Source: Planctomycetota bacterium
Lineage (GTDB): Bacteria; Planctomycetota; Phycisphaerae; Sedimentisphaerales; Anaerohalosphaeraceae
Assembly (NCBI GenBank): GCA_030637065.1
Contig: DAOVVQ010000096.1
Coordinates: 1-11,907, forward strand
Length of the DNA: 11,907 nucleotides
Reading direction: 5' to 3'
A model generated the notes under the pieces. That model did not search any database. It worked only from the letters and a program-made list of their open reading frames with translations, and had not been told where the DNA came from. Each line of letters opens with the position of its first letter. Within the stretch, counting starts at the first letter, position 1. Position numbers and translations under genes: made by a program. Shown here one piece after another: positions 1 to 6,160 of this stretch.

Positions 1-1
1 C

Positions 2-1078
2 AAACTCAAGTGGGTCAAGGAAAATGAGCCGGATATCTATGCCAGGATCGACAAGATAATGCTGCCCGGCGACTATCTCGCCATGAAAATGACCGGCGAG
101 ATCGTTACTACCGACTCCGGCCTGTCGGAGGGGATTCTTTGGGACTTTAAGAATGCTGCCCCCGCTGATATCGTAATGGCCGATCTGGGGATCTCACCCG
201 ACCTGATCGCCCGAACCGTGCCGACGTTTTCCGTCCAGGGCCAGCTTAGCCGGTCCGCCGCCGAGGAACTGGGCCTTAGGCCCGGCACCAAGATCTCCTA
301 CCGTGCCGGCGACCAGCCCAATAACGCCCTTTCGCTGAACGTCCTCAATCCCGGCGAGATAGCCGCCACAGCCGGAACCTCCGGCGTAGTCTACGGCATC
401 GGCGAAAAACCCAACTACGACCCCAAATCCCGCGTCAACACCTTCATCCACGTAAACGACACCAAAGCTGACCCTCGCTACGGTGTCCTGCTCTGCATCA
501 ACGGCACCGGCATCCTCAATAGCTGGCTAAAGCACAACGTCGCCGATAGCGGCTGGGACTATCCGCAGATGAACGATCTCGCCGCAACCGCGCCCGTCGG
601 ATCAGACGGACTTACCATTTTGCCCTATGGCAACGGGGCCGAAAGGACGCTCGAAAACACCGACATCGGAGCACACATCAGCGGCATGAACTTCAACATG
701 CACAGCAAGGCCCACCTGCTCAGGGCTGCACAGGAGGGCATAGTCTTCGCACTGAACTACGGACTCGACATCATGCGCGAAATGGACGTCCAGGTCCAAA
801 CCGTCCGCGCAGGGGCAGCCAACATGTTCCTGAGCCCGCTGTTCGCAAACGCATTCGCAACGGTAACCGGAGCGGTAGTAGAACTATACAACACAGACGG
901 CTCGCAGGGAGCGGCAAGAGGAGCGGGAATAGGGGCGGGAATCTACAAAAACACAAAAGAAGCATTCGCCGGCCTGAAAATCACAAAAACAATAGAACCC
1001 GACCCCGCAACAAAAAACCAATACGAACAAGCCTACCAGAACTGGCGCAAAGCACTAAAACAACACCTGAAAAACTAA
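2..1078 (+). CDS. xylB: Xylulokinase, FGGY carbohydrate kinase family (5' end outside window)
   Basis: This is the C-terminal 358 residues of a sugar kinase that phosphorylates D-xylulose to xylulose 5-phosphate in the cytosol, feeding the pentose phosphate pathway. The reading frame is open from base 2, so roughly 140 N-terminal residues lie upstream. Visible FGGY features are KIMLPGDYL (from base 53), the segment YRAGDQPNNAL around bases 299-331, whose Asp (codon 311-313) is the expected catalytic base, and ATAGTSG at about 365-385, the phosphate-binding loop of the second actin-like domain. A GSQGAARGAG segment near 898-930 is the usual C-terminal helix that closes the nucleotide site. The whole stretch resembles the Bacteroides-type XylB more than glycerol or gluconate kinases, but FGGY substrate assignment from sequence alone is not certain. 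The gene converges on the minus-strand barrel gene, with 76 bp between their stops and no clear terminator there. Confidence 0.88.
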   Translation, partial: KLKWVKENEPDIYARIDKIMLPGDYLAMKMTGEIVTTDSGLSEGILWDFKNAAPADIVMADLGISPDLIARTVPTFSVQGQLSRSAAEELGLRPGTKISYRAGDQPNNALSLNVLNPGEIAATAGTSGVVYGIGEKPNYDPKSRVNTFIHVNDTKADPRYGVLLCINGTGILNSWLKHNVADSGWDYPQMNDLAATAPVGSDGLTILPYGNGAERTLENTDIGAHISGMNFNMHSKAHLLRAAQEGIVFALNYGLDIMREMDVQVQTVRAGAANMFLSPLFANAFATVTGAVVELYNTDGSQGAARGAGIGAGIYKNTKEAFAGLKITKTIEPDPATKNQYEQAYQNWRKALKQHLKN

Positions 1079-1154
1079 CGACCAACGACTGATACGTATT
1101 AGAAAAAAGGCTCACCAGATTAAAAATCAATACGGTTTTAGATGCAATGACCTG

Positions 1155-1904
1155 CTAAAAAGAAATTGTTATACCTGTTGTTAATTCCCAATCTGCAGCG
1201 ACTCTCGAAAAACCTCTTCGGACTCCAAGGTCAACGCTGACTCCTCCTACATCCCATATGAAGCCTACCAACCCGGAATTCTTGGGTAAGCCATGATCTA
1301 TAAATGATCCGTTAACTTCGCCAACCAGTCTAAATGTCTCGTTAAGAGGATATTCAAGAATAGTGCCCCAGATGCCATTAAGAGCGAAATCTTCTCTATC
1401 CAACTCTCCGCCGAAATTAATATGGTAAACAAAATCTGACAATTGCCCCGAATATATTCCAAGTACTTCAAGGCCGGTTGTGTGTTCTCCTTTGACGGTT
1501 GAAGGCAGAAGAACACCAAATTCCCAGGCCATGCTTGCTCCATCTTTATCCTGCAGGAAACCTTCCTTGAATACATTTTTAAAGAAAACAGCAGGGTCTT
1601 TTAGCTCGCTATCGTCATCAGGCCCCTCCTTATATATCTGCACGTCAAATTCAGCAACAAACTCCCATGTATCTGTTAAGCCGTAATTGTAAACAATACT
1701 GGGGATTCTAATTTCATCCAATCCTCCATCGTCAGTAAAGTTATATAAACCAATCTCGATCTCTGTCTCACCTTTTTCAATCACTGCGGCATCAGTTGAG
1801 TCAAAGGGCCTGTATGCATAAACATTCGAAACACTGCCCATGAAAACAACCGCACTTAAGATCAAAATAGTCCCTAATTTCTGAAACACAAATGTCTTTT
1901 CCAT
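1155..1904 (-). CDS. Outer-membrane beta-barrel protein, phenol-degradation MetA-pathway/transporter-like
   Basis: This 249-residue exported protein has a Sec signal peptide: Lys near the start, a hydrophobic stretch at residues 10-24, and likely cleavage after VYA at residue 30. The mature part has alternating hydrophobic and polar strands, for example EIEIGLYNF, EFVAEFDVQIY and VSVDLGVRRGF. It ends in Phe (TGITISF), the usual C-terminal signature for BAM-inserted barrels. The pattern IEKGETEIEIG, then IVYNYGLTDTWEF, matches what I know of the family named 'putative MetA-pathway of phenol degradation' (PF13557), many members of which are annotated only as transporter. The name says little about substrate, so I assign only an outer-membrane barrel. 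An AGGA 9 nt before the ATG supports the start. It lies 50 bp downstream of two membrane-protein genes on the same strand and may be co-transcribed with them. The gene is A+T-richer than xylB. Confidence 0.75.
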   Translation of the reverse strand: MEKTFVFQKLGTILILSAVVFMGSVSNVYAYRPFDSTDAAVIEKGETEIEIGLYNFTDDGGLDEIRIPSIVYNYGLTDTWEFVAEFDVQIYKEGPDDDSELKDPAVFFKNVFKEGFLQDKDGASMAWEFGVLLPSTVKGEHTTGLEVLGIYSGQLSDFVYHINFGGELDREDFALNGIWGTILEYPLNETFRLVGEVNGSFIDHGLPKNSGLVGFIWDVGGVSVDLGVRRGFSRVAADWELTTGITISF

Positions 1905-1954
1905 TTCTAAGTATCCTTTATAGCGAAAGAAGTATATTGGTCTTTATTCCGGCC

Positions 1955-2317
1955 TTAAATAATCTTCCAGCGATGATATTCATAATACATGATATATACA
2001 AGGCAGGCAGAAACGATAACAGAGACAGCCAGGGCGATAAGCTTCACAGTTGCAGGTTTCAGCTGTATCTCATCTACCGACCGCCTGAGCACCCTGTAAA
2101 CAATAAAAGTCACAATACCCGCGGCAATAAACGCAAATGTCTGCATTCCGTACCAGCCCTGCGACGGTTTGCCGGGCTCTTTGATCATCTTCCATGTATG
2201 TTCCAGGGGATAGTACCTGGGCAGTTTGAGATGAAACCACATATTGCAGCAATAAAAGATGCTAACCATTGCGGCATACACCGAACAACTTACATAACTG
2301 ATATCCGACTTTTTCAT
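1955..2317 (-). CDS. Small integral membrane protein, three predicted helices, function unknown
   Basis: I do not recognise this 120-residue protein. The frame extends further upstream, but the real start is ATG 2317-2315. It has an AAGGA ribosome site 8 nt upstream, and its ATGA overlap with the stop of the preceding gene indicates translational coupling. The upstream extension is Arg-rich and lies inside the neighbour in another frame. Three hydrophobic helices are visible at about residues 8-29, 58-78 and 91-111. Between the first two is a polar loop with PRYYPLEHTW and PGKPSQGWYG, rich in aromatic residues, Pro and Gly, and likely conserved. A CC pair (residues 23-24) lies in helix 1 and a YYEYHRW segment ends the last helix. 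The coupling suggests it forms a complex with the four-helix protein upstream. Confidence 0.7.
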   Translation of the reverse strand: MKKSDISYVSCSVYAAMVSIFYCCNMWFHLKLPRYYPLEHTWKMIKEPGKPSQGWYGMQTFAFIAAGIVTFIVYRVLRRSVDEIQLKPATVKLIALAVSVIVSACLVYIMYYEYHRWKII

Positions 2318-2787
2318 TGCCAGGTTCCTTTCAATAGGGAAAGATAGCATCCCGCTATTACGACATACCATGTGATCACATTTACTATCAGGCATAACGG
2401 GACATACAACGCCAGCTTGTGTTTCTCGTCCTGGGGGTCGAAACTTTTTCTGAGATAATAGTAAACGAACATAAGCGCCAACCCGACAGCGGCCCAGTGC
2501 TCCTTCACCTCGAAGAGCCCGGTCGCCCATGGCATTGCGTTATCGAAAAAAGGCCGGCGGATGTAAACGCCGAAAGCCGGATAGATGACGGCTCCGAAGA
2601 CATAAACAACTACATAGGACCAGAGCGCGTATTTCAAATAGTAAATTTCCCGTTTTTTCCTTCCAAACTTCCCTTTAACATAATCGAGAACAACAAACAG
2701 ATTATGCACCAGACTTCCCATGAGCACAAAAGTACCGAGCAAGTGCGCTATGAGCAGAAACGTATAAAAACTTTCTAAAAACACCAT
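2314..2787 (-). CDS. Integral membrane protein, four predicted helices, function unknown
   Basis: This is a 157-residue protein made mostly of four hydrophobic helices, at about residues 8-35, 52-75, 97-112 and 126-150. A basic loop (KGKFGRKKRE, 38-47) suggests a cytoplasmic side after helix 1. Histidines at 15 and 28 in helix 1 and at 97 at the head of helix 3 (FEVKEHW) could in principle bind heme or metal, as in small cytochrome-b-like or CopD-like proteins; this is only a possibility. The loop IRRPFFDNAMPWATGLFEVKEHW is the most distinctive part. The start is supported by a GGGGG-containing ribosome site about 8 nt upstream. It is first in a minus-strand run with the 120-residue membrane protein (ATGA overlap) and then the outer-membrane barrel. 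I cannot assign a function. Confidence 0.72.
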   Translation of the reverse strand: MVFLESFYTFLLIAHLLGTFVLMGSLVHNLFVVLDYVKGKFGRKKREIYYLKYALWSYVVVYVFGAVIYPAFGVYIRRPFFDNAMPWATGLFEVKEHWAAVGLALMFVYYYLRKSFDPQDEKHKLALYVPLCLIVNVITWYVVIAGCYLSLLKGTWQ

Positions 2788-2819
2788 AAAACTGCCCCCT
2801 TTCTGGTCAGATATTTAAT

Positions 2820-2867
2820 GGCACGGGCCTTGAACCCCTTTTCAACTGATTTCCAATATCAAATGCC
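2820..2867 (-). other. Foldable 48-nt leader element, tRNA-half-like
   Basis: Read on the minus strand, the ends pair as GGCA/TGCC (2867-2864 with 2823-2820), enclosing two hairpins. One is TTGAT/ATCAG with a 7-nt loop ATTGGAA. The other is GGG/CCC with the 7-nt loop TTCAAGG, which matches the T-arm loop consensus TTCRANN. A mutually exclusive hairpin TTGAA/TTCAA would place GGGG in its loop. The element lies about 33 nt upstream of the four-helix membrane-protein start, so it would be in that gene's 5' leader. I find no matching 5' half of a tRNA, so this is not called a tRNA. The structure was read by eye and not folded. Confidence 0.3.
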
Positions 2868-2971
2868 TTAGCTACTCTATCAAGCCTGATTTCTAACGAA
2901 AAATCAAGTTATTTTGCAAAATTCAGGGCTTATCGAGGCTGTCCTAAAGCTTTTCCGATATTTCATGTTTC

Positions 2972-3001
2972 ATTATATCAAGCGAACCTTAAGCGAACCT
3001 T
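2972..3001 (-). promoter_or_regulatory. Candidate activator-type promoter: TATAAT with adjacent tandem repeat
   Basis: On the minus strand a perfect TATAAT (2977-2972) sits 2 bp downstream of two exact, adjacent copies of the 11-mer AAGGTTCGCTT (3001-2991 and 2990-2980). No good -35 hexamer exists at 16-18 bp; the repeat occupies that place. Direct repeats with 11-bp spacing that replace the -35 box are the hallmark of OmpR/PhoB-type response-regulator promoters. The 11-bp pitch and position are directly visible; the regulator class is inference. It would drive the membrane/barrel run 2787-1155 with a leader of about 180 nt. Confidence 0.45.
2980..3001. repeat. 11-bp perfect tandem direct repeat (two copies)
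   Basis: AAGCGAACCTT occurs at 2980-2990 and again at 2991-3001 without a gap. On the other strand it overlaps the -35 position of the candidate promoter at 2972-2977. The GAACCTT core also resembles the GAAC-type -35 box of some ECF promoters reading rightward, but no matching -10 was seen. Confidence 0.85.
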
Positions 3002-3172
3002 AAATCACTTTTTTATTAAAACCGGAGCCATCTATAGATATTTCATGGCCGACATGCCAGCAACCCCGGCGACAGAGGTCTCGATTGTAATTGCATTTGT
3101 TATCATATACAAAAACAACCATGATCACAACAAAAACGCATTTGCCGCCCATCTTGCCCCCCTCAAGGCATC

Positions 3173-3201
3173 TTGCATAAGCGGAGCGTATTTGCTATAA
3201 T
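3173..3201 (+). promoter_or_regulatory. Strong sigma-70-type promoter upstream of the ECF sigma gene
   Basis: TTGCAT (3173-3178) is followed after exactly 17 bp by TATAAT (3196-3201). The -10 is preceded by TG plus one base (TGCTATAAT), an extended -10. Transcription would begin near 3208, giving a leader of about 27 nt to the first possible start codon of the sigma gene. This suggests housekeeping-polymerase transcription rather than purely autoregulated ECF expression. Confidence 0.7.
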
Positions 3202-3234
3202 CGCGTGTTTCCGGTTTGATACAGTTTTACAAGA

Positions 3235-3822
3235 TTGAAAGGTTGCAAGACATTGAACGATGCCCCCGCTGCATCTCATGAAGTGCTCATGGCCCGGTTT
3301 CAGCGTCATCTCGACACCGAAGCCTTCCAGCAGATCGTCTCTTTCCATACCGGCCCTGCTTTAGGCGTGGCCCGGCAGATACTGTCAGACAATATTCTCG
3401 CCGAAGATGCGGTCCAGGAGGCATTTCTTCGCGTCGTTCGCAACCGGCAGCAATATGAGCCGCCAAAACCGTTTTCATGCTGGTTCTACTCGATCCTTCG
3501 AAATGTGTGCATAGACATGCTGCGGCAACGCAAACGGCATATCAAAGCGGTTGAAAAGATCGCCGACTGGTCCACCCCAACCCTGGTTACTTCGGATCGC
3601 AGCTTGCGATTCGACGTCCGGGAACTGTTATGCACCCTTCCCGCCAGCGAGCAAGCCGTATTAAAGCTGCGAATAGTCCACGACATGCCGTTTCGCGACA
3701 TTGCCGCCACTATTGGCATTTCTACCGAAGCAGCCAAAAAACGGGCTCAGCGGGCTTTAAGGCGCCTGAGGGAGAAATGCCGCAATTGCAGCTCTGTCAA
3801 GGAAATATTATATGAATTATAG
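3235..3822 (+). CDS. ECF-family RNA polymerase sigma factor
   Basis: This 195-residue sigma-70-family factor has only regions 2 and 4, as in ECF sigmas. Region 2 spans about residues 28-101, with the core-binding and -10-recognition signature AEDAVQEAFLRV (56-67) and FSCWFYSILRNVCIDMLRQ (80-98). Region 4 spans about 127-181, with LPASEQAVLKLRIVHDMPF and the helix-turn-helix FRDIAATIGISTEAAKKR (153-170), which reads the -35 box. The start is uncertain. The frame opens at TTG 3235; TTG 3253 has GAAAGG 10 nt upstream; ATG 3289 (residue 19) is just before the conserved region. All keep both domains. It is preceded by a strong promoter and followed after 255 bp by a zinc-finger anti-sigma gene, its likely cognate inhibitor. 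A C-terminal CRNC pair (182-185) could be redox- or metal-sensitive, but that is speculation. Confidence 0.9.
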   Translation: MKGCKTLNDAPAASHEVLMARFQRHLDTEAFQQIVSFHTGPALGVARQILSDNILAEDAVQEAFLRVVRNRQQYEPPKPFSCWFYSILRNVCIDMLRQRKRHIKAVEKIADWSTPTLVTSDRSLRFDVRELLCTLPASEQAVLKLRIVHDMPFRDIAATIGISTEAAKKRAQRALRRLREKCRNCSSVKEILYEL

Positions 3823-3829
3823 TCAATAA

Positions 3830-3913
3830 GAGCCGATCAATCCACGGGAAAAACCATATTCATCATGAATCCTTTCAAATAAAGCCCATGATGAATACAC
3901 CGGTCATCGGCTC
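3830..3913 (+). other. Nested stem-loops just after the sigma gene
   Basis: Two sets of perfect inverted arms are nested. The outer arms are GAGCCGAT (3830-3837) and ATCGGCTC (3906-3913). The inner arms are TATTCATCATG (3857-3867) and CATGATGAATA (3887-3897). A further CTTT/AAAG stem (3872-3875/3881-3884) closes a 5-nt loop. The structure starts 8 bp after the sigma stop. No T-run follows, so it is a weak fit to an intrinsic terminator. An RNA-processing or attenuation element between the sigma and anti-sigma genes, or a protein-binding palindrome, is equally possible. Confidence 0.5.
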
Positions 3914-3945
3914 GAATTAACTAAAATTATTATTAGACGTTCACA

Positions 3946-3968
3946 GCCCTGAAAAAAAATCCCAGGGC
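3946..3968. other. Stem-loop with A-tract loop
   Basis: GCCCTG (3946-3951) and CAGGGC (3963-3968) form a perfect 6-bp stem around an 11-nt loop that contains eight A's. It lies midway between the sigma and anti-sigma genes. Neither strand has a T-run after the stem, so it is not called a terminator. Confidence 0.35.
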
Positions 3969-4020
3969 CTCCCGACAAACGTGTCCCCGCACAAGCAACC
4001 CAAGCGTAATTAAATCAGCC

Positions 4021-4074
4021 CCAAGGACATAGTAGATACCGAAAACACAGTAGACGCCGAGGATATAGTAGATA
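4021..4074. repeat. Three imperfect 18-bp tandem repeats abutting the anti-sigma start
   Basis: Units 4021-4038, 4039-4056 and 4057-4074 share the pattern CCRARRAYAYAGTAGAYR. The last unit ends 3 bp before ATG 4078. The period is 6 codons and the units are in frame with the gene, but each contains TAG in that frame, so they are not coding. No good ribosome site precedes the ATG; the nearest GAGG is about 15 nt away, inside the third repeat. Confidence 0.75.
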
Positions 4075-4077
4075 GAC

Positions 4078-5496
4078 ATGGATTGCATAGAAGCCAAAGA
4101 ACAAATCGAATTTTATGTGTTGGGCGAGTTGAGCCAGTCACAACAACGCAGGCTCAAGTCTCACCTGGCCAATTGTCCGGATTGCCGCAAAGCCGAGGCT
4201 GAATATCGACTGATAATTGGCAAGATAAGACGATCATCTAAGGCGAACTTACGCCCGACCGACCTGGAACGCAACATTCTCGCCTCCGTCGAGAGAGAGG
4301 TCGGCACGATCGCCCGACGTTCGATAGTTAGCCCGATGAGAACTCTTGCCGCTTCGATAGCCGCCTGCCTGCTGATCGGCCTGGCAGCCTGGCAAATCTG
4401 GTTTCCTCACAGTAATGACCCGGCAAAATCATCTTCAGCAATTCAGCCGAATCCGGCAAGATCATTTTCTGCGGCTCAGCCGAATATGAATTTGCGGTCC
4501 ATATCAACAGGTGCCAGATCGTCACCGGCATCAATGGCAGACGACATCGTAATCCGCGGAGAAAACATCTATCTGCTGTTTGATAATGGCTCCAAAGCAA
4601 ATGTGGCCGCTTTTGACTACGGAACCGGCACCCAAAAATGGGCCTCAGAAACCGAAAGCCACGGTTTCATCACAGCCGATGACACGCAACTTTATTGCCT
4701 GGCCCCCAGCGAGCAAGGCAGGCTCGACCTGGTCGCTATCAATACCGCTGACGGCAAGACTCTCTGGCGACACACAGAGCAGGGGCCGGATCTGATGCAA
4801 AGCCCATGCACGCCAACAATATTGCCCGGCAACCGCATCTGCTGGGTCGTTAACACGACGATCCATGTCTTGGACACCTCTAACGGCGAAGTGCTCTGGA
4901 CTTACTCGATGTCTGACAAAGGCCGGCTGTCAGAGGCGGTGGTTGTCGATGGCAGCCTCTACGTCGCTGATACGGACGAGCTTTGCTGCTTCGATATTGA
5001 GTCGGGCAGACAATCCTGGCGATCACAGTACAGCAGCAATGTCTCCCGCTGGGTCAGCCCATTGTTGGCTGTTGCCGACGGCCAGATTTGCGTCGCATTC
5101 AGGCTCCGCAGCGGCAAGAGCAAATTGCTCTGCATGGAACTGGCAAACAGAAATGTGCTCTGGACCAGGACCATCCCACACACCTCGCGTCTCTGCATCG
5201 CCGGAAACACGCTCTATCTACGCAGCCAGGACGTACAGGCAGTCGACAGAACAAGCGGTGATCTGCTCTGGAGTTTTCCGTCGCGAGGCTGCAGCCCGGT
5301 AACTTATGCCAACGGACGCGTTTACTTTTTGGACTCAAACGACCAGGGCCACTTAGTAGCGCTGGACGGGCAAACTGGCAGAGAACTCTGGACCCTGACA
5401 GAGATGCGATCCTGTGACGCCTTTGTCCGGATCGGAGACATGGGTTACCTCAAAACATACGACGGAATCGTTCACGTAATTGCGTTCAGTGGATGA
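4078..5496 (+). CDS. Transmembrane anti-sigma factor with zinc finger and PQQ-like beta-propeller sensor domain
   Basis: This 472-residue protein would hold the neighbouring ECF sigma at the membrane and release it on an external signal. Residues 1-50 form a zinc-binding anti-sigma domain: HLANCPDC at 29-36 gives the H-x3-C-x2-C motif, with C3 as a possible fourth ligand. One membrane helix follows at about 88-108. A linker at 110-155, rich in Ser, Pro, Ala and Gln, contains a short internal duplication (SSSAIQPNPARS / SFSAAQPN). The rest carries seven PQQ-type blade signatures of the form A-x-D-x-x-T/S-G-x-x-x-W, near residues 178, 220, 264, 304, 351, 388 and 428. This predicts a seven- or eight-bladed propeller outside the cytoplasm. 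Sensing or protein-protein contact is more likely than catalysis, since these repeats also occur in non-enzymatic proteins such as BamB. It ends 23 bp before the convergent mobA. Confidence 0.85.
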   Translation: MDCIEAKEQIEFYVLGELSQSQQRRLKSHLANCPDCRKAEAEYRLIIGKIRRSSKANLRPTDLERNILASVEREVGTIARRSIVSPMRTLAASIAACLLIGLAAWQIWFPHSNDPAKSSSAIQPNPARSFSAAQPNMNLRSISTGARSSPASMADDIVIRGENIYLLFDNGSKANVAAFDYGTGTQKWASETESHGFITADDTQLYCLAPSEQGRLDLVAINTADGKTLWRHTEQGPDLMQSPCTPTILPGNRICWVVNTTIHVLDTSNGEVLWTYSMSDKGRLSEAVVVDGSLYVADTDELCCFDIESGRQSWRSQYSSNVSRWVSPLLAVADGQICVAFRLRSGKSKLLCMELANRNVLWTRTIPHTSRLCIAGNTLYLRSQDVQAVDRTSGDLLWSFPSRGCSPVTYANGRVYFLDSNDQGHLVALDGQTGRELWTLTEMRSCDAFVRIGDMGYLKTYDGIVHVIAFSG

Positions 5497-5501
5497 AACA
5501 A

Positions 5502-5534
5502 GGCCTGCGCCGCGAACGATCATCGCTTCGGGCC
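5502..5534. terminator. Dyad between convergent genes, possible bidirectional terminator
   Basis: Between the anti-sigma stop and the 3' end of mobA, GGCC (5502-5505) pairs with GGCC (5531-5534). Inside, CGAACGAT (5513-5520) faces ATCG-C-TTCG (5522-5530), with one bulged base and almost no loop. The mobA stop codon lies in it. No T-run is present on either side, so this is only a weak terminator candidate. Confidence 0.25.
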
Positions 5535-6098
5535 GTCGATAAAATCGTTGTAGTCGTCGATGGTATTGATATTGCGGATCACCCGCCCCTCAGCCAGTTC
5601 GACATATTTCACCCTGCACCCTGCCACGCCATCAAGAACGCGGTTTTTGCCCTCGGAAAGGGCCTTTTCGATGGCTGGGAGGCTCGCCTTGGAATATACA
5701 GCGAAGAGCGGCTCGGGCCTTTTTGGGCCGCTTGTCGGGATCACGGCATCGTAATCGCCCGCCTGACCGAGCAGTTCACCCACCAGATCGATGTCGATTT
5801 CGGGTATATCGCAGGCAACTACGAAGTTCAGGTCATTTTCCGAAACCCGCAGGCTCGAAGCAATACCCATCAGCGGCCCGCGCCCCTTCTCAGCGTCAAC
5901 AACGACCCGAACGCCCAGAAAGGCATATTTCCCCTCATCGGCGGCGCTTACCAATATCTGCCTGAAATGCGGCCTCAACTGGCCAAAAACACGCTTTATC
6001 ATCGGCTCACCGCTGACAGCCAGCAGGCCCTTATCCCGGCCCATCCGGCGGCTTTGCCCCCCTGCCATAATAATAGCCGTAGCATCCAAACCAGCCAC
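5520..6098 (-). CDS. mobA: Molybdenum cofactor guanylyltransferase (MobA-like)
   Basis: This cytosolic enzyme joins GMP from GTP to molybdopterin, giving the bis-MGD or MGD cofactor of DMSO-reductase-family enzymes. Counting from the upstream ATG 6104, the frame has 194 residues, about the usual size. It shows the nucleotide-binding loop IIMAGGQSRRMGRDKGLL (11-28), GRGPLMGI (74-81), the Mg-binding CDIP (98-101), EPLFAVY (131-137) and the C-terminal NINTIDDY (178-185). MobA rather than the related CTP transferase MocA is favoured by GRDKGLL and NINTIDDY. I prefer GTG 6098-6096 as start because GGGGAG (6110-6105) is 6 nt from it but directly abuts ATG 6104. The gene follows the 63-residue gene by about 40 bp on the same strand. 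No other cofactor gene is in the window. Confidence 0.88.
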   Translation of the reverse strand: MAGLDATAIIMAGGQSRRMGRDKGLLAVSGEPMIKRVFGQLRPHFRQILVSAADEGKYAFLGVRVVVDAEKGRGPLMGIASSLRVSENDLNFVVACDIPEIDIDLVGELLGQAGDYDAVIPTSGPKRPEPLFAVYSKASLPAIEKALSEGKNRVLDGVAGCRVKYVELAEGRVIRNINTIDDYNDFIDGPKR

Positions 6099-6108
6099 TT
6101 GCATCTCC

Positions 6109-6160
6109 CCAGCCTGCTCAACCAGTCAACCTCAGCCGGTCAGCCTCAGCCAGCCTGCTC
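6109..6160. repeat. Short direct repeat at the junction of the small gene and mobA
   Basis: CCAGCCTGCTC is present at 6109-6119 and 6150-6160, 41 bp apart. One copy overlaps the end of the 63-residue gene and the other lies next to the mobA ribosome site. TCAGCC recurs three times between them (6132, 6140, 6146). It looks like a small local duplication of the intergenic stretch. Confidence 0.5.

Larger units (their letters stand above)
2788..3234. other. Divergent 447-bp intergenic region with signals for both flanking genes
   Basis: No protein-coding gene is supported here. From left to right it holds a foldable element on the minus strand (2820-2867), an A+T-rich 6-bp stem TGATTT/AAATCA (2887-2892/2901-2906), and two copies of GATATTTCATG (2957-2967 and 3037-3047, 80 bp apart). 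Next come a TATAAT reading leftward with an adjoining 11-bp tandem repeat (2972-3001), and a strong rightward promoter (3173-3201). The stretch 3048-3170 shows nothing I can name. Confidence 0.6.

Noticed and set aside
1892..2347. 151-residue plus-strand open frame
   Set aside because: It is antisense to the 120-residue membrane protein and lacks hydrophobic or domain patterns of its own.
1955..2530. Longer 191-residue version of the 120-residue membrane protein
   Set aside because: The first 71 codons lie inside the four-helix gene in another frame and encode an Arg/Gly-rich stretch; ATG 2317 has a ribosome site and an ATGA overlap.
2820..2867. A tRNA gene
   Set aside because: The T-loop-like segment is convincing, but no acceptor 5' strand or D-arm matches within the right distance; kept only as a folded element.
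4021..4074. CRISPR array
   Set aside because: The units are contiguous 18-bp degenerate tandem repeats without spacers, and no cas gene is present.
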